15,127 nt of DNA, from the NCBI GenBank assembly GCA_002414185.1, contig DHYS01000028.1, positions 66,969 to 82,095 on the forward strand. Reading direction: 5' to 3'. This DNA is from Patescibacteria group bacterium UBA5124. GTDB lineage: Bacteria > Patescibacteriota > Gracilibacteria > Absconditabacterales > Absconditicoccaceae. Position numbers and translations under genes: made by a program. This document shows, piece by piece, positions 7,343-15,127 of this stretch; within the stretch, counting starts at the first letter, position 1; every line of letters begins with the position of its first letter. The notes beneath the pieces are model-generated. The model was not told the origin of the DNA and did not search any database. It was given only the letters and a program-made list of their open reading frames with translations.

Positions 7343-9814
7343 TTATAAACTAATCAAAACTTGTACACCATTTTTAGAAGAAGTTACAAAGTGAGTATAA
7401 TCAATTAATCAATTGTCATAAGCACGCTTCATCATTAACATTACAAATCATCTTGTTTCTCTTAATGTTGGGTCATCATTCTTAATAATATTATTTTTTT
7501 TCAAAAATTCTAAATGATGAAGATAATATTTACTTTGATCCTCTGAAGATTGAACATTATTTAAGTATCCAAAAATCATTCTAGACAATATAGTACCAAA
7601 TTGACCTCTATCTACTTCCTGATTAGGACCAAAACTTTTTTTAGGAGTTACTCAATCAGATTCTAATCACATAAGTTCCATCTGACAAACCGTCTTTACA
7701 TAAAACTGCATTTCTTCACTTTCTCAAGACATATCATCAAAACTATCACATCATTTTTTTTCTAAATTTGGATATATTCATATTATTCTAACTCAATACT
7801 CTACCAACATTTTTGCCAAATGCATTCTAAGAAGATTTCCATTTAAATTAGCACGTTCTATCGGACACATACTAGTCATTCCCACACTATAAGCATATTG
7901 AAATGATTCAACCAGCTCATCACTATAAGAATATTTATTAGTAACTGTACAAGATTTTGCTGAACTATGAGTAGCTTCTGGAGCTGTTCAACATTGCATA
8001 TCATAATAACTATCACTATAATCTCAATCTGGACAATAATCTAACGTCAAATGACTAGATCATCAACCAGCTCATCATTTATTTTCAGACAAACTTCCAT
8101 ATTCAAATATTTTTGAAAGATACATTGTTGATCAAGAAAGTATAGCTTTAATATTATTTCCTATAAAACGAAGTGTTGAAGACGTCTCATAAACCAATAA
8201 AACAGAACCAGTTAGATCATCTTCTATTCAACGATATACTTGTAATCCATCATTATCTAAACCACAATTAACATATCCTGTATAATCTCCAGGAGTATAT
8301 GAAAAATATGGATTATTTCCTCATGAAATAAACAAATCAGAAATAAACAAAGTATGTATTGTATTATTTGTTTGTAATAGTTTATCATCACAACATTGCA
8401 ATTCTGAACAACTAGGCCTCGTCGTGAAAGTATAATCAGCTATAGTATCAGCATTTCATTGCATATCCCAAGCATCTATACGAACAGTTACTGTTGATGA
8501 TGCAGGGAATAATGGATGATTGGATATAGATATATACTGATCTGGATAATTAGCTTGTCCAACTACTCCACTAAAATGTAAATCACTACCACTATATATA
8601 TAAGGTCACCAAGTTTGTCCACTTGCATTAGTAGCCTGCAAAGTTACACGAAGATTAGCAGTATTGACTCCAGCCCAATCATCCTGAACTCAAAGAACAA
8701 CATCTGTATCAAAAGGAATAAAACTAGCACCAGCATCCGGACTTCTTGATCCAGCAATCAATGTCGGACCTACAGGCTGATTAAAAGTAATAGATTGAGA
8801 AGTTTGCAATCCTTTACGATCTCTCACTGATAACGTCATTGTAATAGGTCTCTCTATACCATAATCAAAAAGCGATGATGAAGCTATAGAAACTATATAA
8901 TTTTTATCCAAATATTGCCAAGTTTTCTGATCTGGCTGAGCATATAATGATAAGGATGAATTACCTGTAGAAAAAGAAGTTCAAACAAAAGTACGACTTT
9001 GTCCATTACCAGCCAAAGAAATCTGAAGAGTAGAAAGATCTATACCATATTGATTTGAAATAGATCCTGATGGATTTCCTGTCCACACTCATCCTCATGT
9101 AAATACATATGGCACATTAGATACTCCATTTACGCCATTATCATCCAACAAAGAAAAATGAATTCCATTAGTAGAACTTTGTTTAGTTATATTATTTGTA
9201 GGATTAGACAATTGAATTGATGGATAATTTGAGTCATCAACACAAGGTGCCTGAACAATAAGATATATTCATGTTAAACGAGAATTTTGTTGAGATGATT
9301 GAATAATATTTGTTCCTCCATAACTTAATGTACTTTTTATAGTATCTCCATCATAAACAATCCCAAAACTTCCATTATAAGGATTTTGAGAATAACGAGG
9401 AACAAAAAAAAGAGTACCATACAAACCACTAGTACCACGATAACCAATAGATCAATTATTACGATCCATTTGAATAAGATTATATTCTTCATCTACCCAA
9501 AAAGGAGTACCTGTAGGAGATGTTCGTGAAGCAAAAGTTTGAGACGATCAAACAAATAATTGTGTCTGTAAATCTGATGCTAAACTAGAAGTTGAATAAG
9601 AAAAATATGTAGGATCCAAACGTAGACGAAGCAATCCAGCAACTGGTCAATATGGATGTGATTGAGTATTTACTCTAACTAATAATGTTTCAGCACATCA
9701 TTGTTGATACGGATAACTAGTACCCGTATCAAAATAATAATACTGTGCATTAACCACTCCATATATTCAAAAAGATAATATAATAACTATTATTAGCCAA
9801 TAGCTTTTTTTCAT
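7343..9814 (-). CDS. Large secreted surface protein: cohesin-like N-terminus, Ig-like modules, SLH-like C-terminus
   Basis: The product is 823 aa. The signal peptide has a KK head and a hydrophobic core, ending ...GVVNA before QYYYFD. The first ~190 residues resemble a cohesin-like beta sandwich (GLYGTLFFVPRY). Ig-like modules follow, with YVFTGG, FNQPVGPTLIAGSRSPD, DDWAGVN and a TTRPSCSELQCC motif. From about residue 650 to the end there are SLH-like repeats: NLLRMHLAKMLVEYG, CDSFDDMSGE, YVKTVCQMELMG, FGPNQEVDRGQFGTILSRMI, then a final HHLEFLKKNNI block. These probably hold the protein to the cell wall. It is a paralog of 12344-14623 over most of its length, but that gene ends in a dockerin-like module instead. 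CGA at 9524-9526 aligns with a TGG Trp in the paralog. Its start overlaps the end of the upstream gene by 22 bases. Confidence 0.85.
8534..8561 (-). repeat. 28-bp exact repeat shared with 13343-13370
   Basis: The 28 bases are identical in the two paralogous surface genes. On the minus strand they encode the GQANYPDQY segment. The repeat sits within a longer homologous stretch. Confidence 0.9.
8741..8790 (-). repeat. ~50-bp near-identical repeat shared with 13544-13593
   Basis: It encodes the VGPTLIAGSRS segment in both paralogs, with only a few base differences, several of them silent. Together with the blocks at 8534 and 9031 it marks high DNA conservation between the two genes. Confidence 0.88.
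9031..9134 (-). repeat. 104-bp near-identical repeat shared with 13837-13940
   Basis: Both copies are 104 bases with no indel and roughly ten mismatches by eye. They encode VSNVPYVFTGG through GNPSGSI-x-NQYGIDLSTL. The neighbouring coding sequence is clearly less similar, so the conservation is patchy. Confidence 0.88.
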
Positions 9815-10542
9815 ACAGGTTTTTTATGAATATAGAACATAATCTTTTTTCGATAAAGTATTGTTAATACAATTAATGCAATCACTACAAGAGAGATAAC
9901 AACAATTAAAGTTAGATTATTAACAAAGAAAGATTTCATTCTACTTGAGGAATAGTCATCTGTAATTTGACTTACTGTTTCAGTCAAAGCATCTTCATAA
10001 GTCATACCAGCAAATCATCCTGATATAACAGCTGCTTCATGAGTACAAGGAGATTGATCCATTACAAAATATGCTTGATTTACTTTTTGCAATTGATCTA
10101 CACCTCCAAAACTAAGATTAGTATCTGTAGTATTTCCAGATCCAAGGAAATATAATCTTATCGAAGCATCAGGATCCGTATCACTAGCTTTAAAATACAA
10201 AGTACCAATAGTTCCAGATCCAATAATAACTTGTTCAGGTAATGCTGTAAATCCAACAATATGAATAAGTCCATTAGATCTTACCACTGGAGGAAAATAA
10301 TAAGGGAAAAGAGACTTATTAGGTACAAAATCTACATATGTCATAGAACTTTCCATAACGATATCTGTAGTAGATACTTGTTTTCCTTGTGCATCCATAA
10401 CTATATCTACAGAAACGATACACCCTTTACCAGAATGATCACCACTACTATATGAGAACCCGATTTCTTGCCCAAAAGAAGAAGACAACCCAAACAATCC
10501 AAGCAAAACAAATGAAGAAATCAGAAATTTTGTTATTTTCAT
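9793..10542 (-). CDS. Secreted cohesin-like protein with C-terminal transmembrane anchor
   Basis: The product is 249 aa. I chose the ATG at 10540-10542 because it opens a normal signal peptide (MKITKF, hydrophobic core, cut near SSSFGQ). The in-frame ATG 36 bases upstream would only add a second hydrophobic stretch and reach back to the previous stop. Residues ~25-170 resemble a cohesin fold: GCIVSVDIVMDAQGKQV near the start, GLIHIVGF in the middle, and GSGTIGTLYFKASD near residues 107-120, a hallmark strand of cohesins. Residues ~207-230 are a strongly hydrophobic helix followed by a Lys-rich tail, so the protein is held in the membrane with its N-terminal domain outside. Two TGA codons (10015, 9811) are read as Gly; the frame ends at TAA 9793-9795, inside the next gene. 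A CGA at 9850-9852 follows the membrane helix. Confidence 0.82.
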
Positions 10543-10570
10543 TATGTTTTTTATTAAAAATATAAAGATA

Positions 10571-12313
10571 CTATTCAATCACAATCACACCATTTACTAT
10601 AGTGAAATTCAATCCTGTAATATATAATGTATTTCCTGTATAAGTAGTTCCATTAATAGAGTCATTATTTGAATTATACAAAGAAACATTTCCAGTCAAT
10701 TGAGCGCCATTCCATTGTAATCCACACATTACTGTATCATTATTTACTCCTGTAAGATATGGATATGGAGAGTTTGGATTTGTTCCTGTAACTACTAACA
10801 AAGCACCACTAAACAAATAAGAACCTGCTGATGTTCCACCAAGGATATTTATACCAAGTACTTCACTACATCCAAAGTAAGAACAATCTGGTCTTGTTGT
10901 ATATGATGTTGATAAAGTTCCTATATTACCAGCAAGATCTAACGCTACACCTGTAATAGAAACAGTAGCATTTGCAGGCATATCCCATTTAGGATAGAAT
11001 TGTACTACATAAGTTCCAGCATTACCCAATCCTGCAGATCCTCCAGAAAGAGTTATAGTTAAATCAGAACCAGAATATGTATACCCTGTCAACAATTGAT
11101 CAGTTCCTGACATAATAGTAGGTATAGTAATTTTAATAGATCATGTATTTACTCCAGCCCAATCATCAGCAACATAAAATTTCAAAGGATTTGTTTTACT
11201 AGGACTAACAAAGGTACTAGTAGAAGGAAGTAAACGAGTAATAGTAGGATTTTGTGGAGCATTAAACGTAAATGAATATGTTCCAGTATGTATTGCACTA
11301 TCTTCATTAGGATTATCTGTAGCTTGAAGTTGCACAGTTATTTGTTTTTCAACTTCATAGGCAGCTGGAGCAGCAAAACTTACAAAATATCATCTTGTTG
11401 CACTATCCCATGTATATTGATTACGAGAAGCATCTCCTGTCCATGGTGTAATAGTTAAAGACGCACCAGACAAAACATATGGTCATCCAAAAGAAGTACA
11501 ACCAGCACATGATACGGTAGCTCTAATAGTTGAACTATTTACTCACTCTTGATTATCTACCGTAGTAGGAGAAGCTACATAATTAGCCAAAGTAGTAGCT
11601 CATCCAGCATACCAGTAATGTTGTCTATTATTTGTTCACAATGGAGTTGGTCCAGATACACTACCAACACCAAGCCAATCATACGTAAGAAATGATACTA
11701 CTTGATTTGAAGGAATAAATCTAGAAGAAGCTGTAGGTGTGATATACGTAGATGGAAACGACGGAGATGTTACATCGGGAATACATGGAAGCATTACATA
11801 ATTATATGTTGCATCATATACTCATGTCAAAATATCAGCACCTCAAGCATTAACTCCAATAATATATTCACCATCCGCAGTTCCAGATGGTCAAAAAGAT
11901 ATAGGATTACCATTAATATCTACAAAAGTTAAAGTTGTAGATAAAATATTAGCAATTGTTCTAAACCCAAACGTAGCAGCATTTACATCTGTACTTTGAC
12001 TATTTCCTGCTGGCATATTACCATATACTCTATAACGATTTTCTCATTCTATAACTCAAGAAGCATAATCAGTAAATGGAGAATTTACAGAAATATGTGT
12101 TAAAGAAGCATCAGAAGGAGAATATTGCATAGTAGATTGAAAAGCATTATATACTTGTCCTCCAGCATTTAATCTCAAATTAATATTATAATTACAATGA
12201 AGTTTTAATGTAGAACCAGATGCTGGCACTAACGAGAAGCTAGGATCAGCAGCAAACGTAAATCCTCAAAATACAAACAAGAGGACTCAGAGATATAAAG
12301 ATAAATATTTCAT
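10571..12313 (-). CDS. Secreted surface protein: cohesin-like N-terminus and Ig-like modules
   Basis: The product is 580 aa. The ATG at 12311-12313 opens a signal peptide (MKYLSLYLGVLLFVFGG, cut near TFA-ADPSF). The first ~180 residues are beta-rich and look like a diverged cohesin-like domain (YNINLRLNAGGQVYNAF). Ig-like modules follow, sharing motifs with the neighbours: SFTFNAPQNPTI, DDWAGVNT, DLAGN, then TTRPDCSYFGC and a final ~85-residue Gly/Asn-rich domain. Unlike its neighbours it ends there, with no SLH-like, dockerin-like or membrane segment, so it probably relies on partner proteins for attachment. It uses the only TAG stop in the window (10571-10573). TGA codons include 11141 and many near the N-terminus. 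Spacing to the genes on either side is 28 and 30 bases, consistent with an operon. Confidence 0.82.
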
Positions 12314-12343
12314 GATATATATGAAGTATAAAAATAAAAAGAA

Positions 12344-12860
12344 TTACCAACTAAAGGTTACAGAACCAACTAAGAATGGATCTGTCAATTGGAAATTAAT
12401 TCCAACTATGGCAATATCGGCACCGTTGATTGATGTATCACCATTAAGATTTTTTGGATCTAATACTTGAATTCATCACTCAACCAATCCAGATCCATAC
12501 ACTATAGAAGATATATCATTACCATTAATTACGAAATCATAAATACCTGCTATATTTTTCATATCTCATGCTATTTGATATTTATATCAGTCATCTGTAG
12601 ATGTACTAACATTTTGCACATTATAGAGATTAGCTCCTGTCGTAAAATCTAAGGTCATTGGACTTCATTGTGTAACAGCAATACCACTCAAATATGAAGC
12701 TAGATGTGATTGTCCCTTATATACCATATAATAAGTACCTGAAGGAATATTATCAAGCCAAGATCATGTTCAAGATATATTTGATGAAATAGCTCAACTC
12801 ATTACAAATTGTCTAGCAGCATCATACAATCTGATTTCTCATAAATTTGAAAGATTTCCT
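12344..12860 (-). repeat. C-terminal dockerin-like coding block duplicated at 14650-15127
   Basis: The two blocks align at a constant offset of 2306 bases over at least the first few hundred positions, with substitutions but no indel. For example, the stretch beginning ATTAAGATTTTTTGG is at 12443 and at 14749. The encoded C-termini are nearly the same protein. Confidence 0.85.
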
Positions 12861-14623
12861 CCTGGACGATTTCCTGGATACACCTTAACAATAAAGTTTC
12901 CTAATTTAATCAACAAAATCATATCATTATTTGCTCATGTAAGATAAGCAACTACATTACTACCTGAGAATATTAATTCTGAACCTTCAAAGAAAGAAGA
13001 AAATACTGAACTTCCAGAAGTATAACTACTTCCTGAATAAATACTTAATCCTGCATTTTCTGTTCCACAATAGATATATCCTGTTCCTCATGTCCCCACA
13101 GATCAAGAAAAATAAGGATTAATTCAACCAAAAATATTTAAAGTTAATCCCGTATAAGAAAATGATGTACCTGATCATAATTGTAGAGAAATTGGATTAC
13201 AACATTGAAATTCTGAACAACTAGGTCTTGTTGTAAATGTATAATCAGCTATAGTATCTATAGTACCCCCCATATCATAAGCTACTACACTAACTTGAAA
13301 CATTCCAGAAGTAGGAAAATCCAAATGATTTGTAATATTTACATACTGATCTGGATAATTAGCTTGTCCAGCAACAGGATTCAAATTAAGGGCAGATCAA
13401 CTAAAAGTATATGGTCCATAAGAAGTACCATTAATTCCTTGTACAGTTACCAAAATTGATCAGCTATTTACTCCAGCCCAATCATCTTGTATTCCTATTT
13501 TAATAGGCGCACTTAAATTTACAAATATAGCACTAGCATCAGGACTTCTTGATCCAGCAATCAATGTAGGACCTACAGGTTGATTAAACGTCAATGTCGT
13601 CAATGTATAAAGATTATTTGCACGATCTCTTACATATCCTGTAATAGTGATTGTTTTTTCTACACCATAATCAAATAATGCAGATCCAGTAATTACAGAA
13701 TTGTAATTAAGAGTATTATATTGCCATGTTTTTCCAACAGGTGCTGCATAAAGAGATTGTGAAGAATCACCTGTACTAAATGAAGAACCATTGAAAGTAA
13801 TACGAGAACCATTTCCACTTACTGTTAAACTAAGAGTAGAAAGATCTATACCATATTGATTTGTAATAGATCCTGATGGATTTCCTGTCCATACTGCTCA
13901 TCATGTAAATACATAGGGAACATTTGATACTCCATTTACTCACACACTATCAGTAAGCGTAAAAATAACACCACTTTGTGATGATCTTTTAATTCCTGAT
14001 GTAGGAGTAGATATAGTCATAACAGGAGCTGTAGTATCAGCTACACATGGCTGTTGCAAGAATGTATAACTACCAGTAAGACGAGTATTTTGTGATGTTG
14101 AATTAATTCTATTTACTCATCCATCAGACAAAGTAGTTTTAGTTGTATCTCCTGGAATATATACCATAGATACAGAACCATTTGAAGTATTATATAAAGG
14201 AACAAATTTCAATGTTCCATATAAACCATTTGTTCCAACATAGGCAGTAGCACCATTATTACGATCTATTTGTAATAATGTATGATTACTTCAAGCTATC
14301 CAAGAAGGAGTAGCTGTTGGAGATGTCCAAGAACTAAAAGTTTGTGTCGATCAAACAAAAAGAGCCGTTTGAAGTGTTGTTGAAGTATCTGACATACTAT
14401 AAGAATATGTCAAAGGATCCAATAACAATTGTAAAAGACCTGCAGTTACTCAATTAGTATACGTTTCCGTATTTACTCTAACATACAAATCTTCACTACA
14501 TCATTGTTGATACGGATACGTTGTAGAACCCGAATCAAAGAAATAGTATTGAGCATAACTTTCTGATCCCAGAATTGTTACTACTCATACAATTAACAAT
14601 AACAGAAAGCGATATAAAAACAT
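12344..14623 (-). CDS. Large secreted surface protein: cohesin-like N-terminus, Ig-like modules, dockerin-like C-terminus
   Basis: The product is 759 aa. The ATG at 14621-14623 opens a signal peptide (MFLYRFLLLLIVGVVTIL, cut near SYA-QYYFFD). Residues up to ~500 parallel the 7343-9814 protein: GLYGTLKFVPLY, YVFTGGAVWTG, FNQPVGPTLIAG, DDWAGVN, GQANYPDQY and TTRPSCSEFQCC. The C-terminal ~75 residues have two related halves, D-FVINGNDISSIV and DTSINGADIAIVGINF. The second fits a dockerin calcium loop (N-x-N-x-D at loop positions 1, 3, 5 and D at 12). The first lacks ligands at positions 1 and 3. Dockerins bind cohesins, so this may dock onto a cohesin-like neighbour; that pairing is inference. 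Dozens of TGA codons are read as Gly. At the site where its paralog has CGA, this gene has TGG. Confidence 0.83.
13343..13370 (-). repeat. Second copy of the 28-bp exact repeat (see 8534-8561)
   Basis: Identical to 8534-8561 and encoding the same protein segment in the paralogous gene. Confidence 0.9.
13544..13593 (-). repeat. Second copy of the ~50-bp repeat (see 8741-8790)
   Basis: Near-identical to 8741-8790, encoding the same motif in the paralog. Confidence 0.88.
13837..13940 (-). repeat. Second copy of the 104-bp repeat (see 9031-9134)
   Basis: Same length and no indel relative to 9031-9134. Confidence 0.88.
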
Positions 14624-14649
14624 GGGGATATATAATATAAGATAAAAGC

Positions 14650-15127
14650 TTACCAAACAAATAATGGACTACTTCAAGCAAAAGGATCAGTAGATTGAAA
14701 ATTAATTCCTATTACTGCTATATCTGCACCATTAACTGAAGTATCTCCATTAAGATTTTTTGGGTCTAACATTTGAATTCATCATTCTACCAATCAAGAT
14801 CAATATACTATAGAAGAAATATCATTACCATTCACTACAAAGTCATATATTCATTGTGTATTTTTCATATCTCACGCTATCTGATATTTATATCAATTAT
14901 CTTGTGTTAAACTAACATTCTGAATATTATACAAATTACTTCCTGTCGTAAAGTCTAAAGAAATCTGTCCTCCATCAGTTACAACTACCCCACTTAAATA
15001 TGAAGTTAAATGAGATTGTCATTTATAGAGCACATAGTATGTTCATGGAGCAACAAATTGCTGAAAAGATCCCGAACCAAAAGAAGTTGTTTGTATATCA
15101 CCAGACAACACTAATTGTCTATTTTCA
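14650..15127 (-). CDS. C-terminal part of a further surface protein with dockerin-like module (partial, runs off the right edge)
   Basis: About 158 residues are visible up to the TAA at 14650-14652; the start is beyond base 15127. The sequence closely follows the end of the next gene (12344-14623): GTYYVLYKGQSHLTSYLSG, DFTTGSNLYN, YKYQIAGDMKN, then D-FVVNGNDISSIV and LNGDTSVNGADIAVIGINF. The last half again fits a dockerin-type calcium loop. TGA codons are read as Gly. It lies 26 bases upstream of the next gene, so the transcript most likely starts further right. A signal peptide and cohesin-like front end are expected by analogy but cannot be seen. Confidence 0.85.

Noticed and set aside
10543..10578. 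Upstream ATG at 10576-10578 as the start of the cohesin-like membrane-anchored gene
   Set aside because: It would add 12 hydrophobic residues before a complete signal peptide and overlap the end of the previous gene. The ATG at 10540-10542 is the better start.
8534..13940. Insertion sequence or transposon as the source of the long repeats
   Set aside because: The repeats lie at equivalent places in homologous reading frames, without inverted ends, target duplications or a transposase.
1..15127. Reading the window as a set of decaying pseudogenes because of the many TGA stops
   Set aside because: All interruptions are TGA, none are TAA or TAG, no frameshifts occur, and TGA falls on conserved glycines. 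Recoding explains everything.

Overview
The window comes from an AT-rich bacterium that reads UGA as glycine, which is genetic code 25 of the Absconditabacteria (SR1) / Gracilibacteria branch of the Patescibacteria. Under the standard code almost every gene here breaks into fragments ending in TGA. With TGA read as Gly, each becomes one full-length, recognisable protein, and TGA falls on invariant glycines such as two residues of the TsaE P-loop. All visible true stops are TAA, except one TAG. CGA is rare, and at two independent places it stands where tryptophan is expected: the E-W-P motif of TsaE, and a site where a paralog in this same window has TGG. This fits the CGA-to-Trp reassignment described for Absconditabacteria and makes that lineage the best guess. 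No gene has a convincing Shine-Dalgarno sequence.

Layout. Positions 1-843 (-) hold the N-terminal part of a DNA polymerase I type 5'-3' exonuclease. It is divergent from tsaE (965-1360, +). Next come two minus-strand envelope genes, each with its own TTGACA-N16-TATAMT promoter. The first (1363-3204) is a membrane-anchored protein with a His-rich N-terminus, a Thr/acidic repeat and Ig-like domains. The second (3338-4177) is a secreted protein with S-layer-homology-like repeats. Divergent from the latter, on the plus strand, are an M16 zinc protease (4287-5516) and an HD-domain protein (5612-6547). Exonuclease III (6548-7333, -) meets the HD gene end to end.

From 7343 to the right edge runs a minus-strand array of five secreted-protein genes. 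They are separated by 26-30 bases or overlap by 22. Listed in transcription order: a partial gene ending in a dockerin-like module (14650-15127), a paralog with the same ending (12344-14623), an Ig-like/cohesin-like protein (10571-12313), a short cohesin-like protein with a C-terminal membrane anchor (9793-10542), and a large paralog ending in SLH-like repeats (7343-9814). Exonuclease III follows 9 bases downstream and may share the transcript.

The most interesting system is this array. Cohesin-like domains, dockerin-like C-termini and two different anchors (SLH-like and transmembrane) are encoded side by side. This suggests a self-assembling cell-surface complex in an episymbiotic or predatory bacterium. 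The domain calls rest on motif reading alone, and the assembly model is inference. Long near-identical DNA blocks between the paralogs indicate duplication and possibly ongoing gene conversion.
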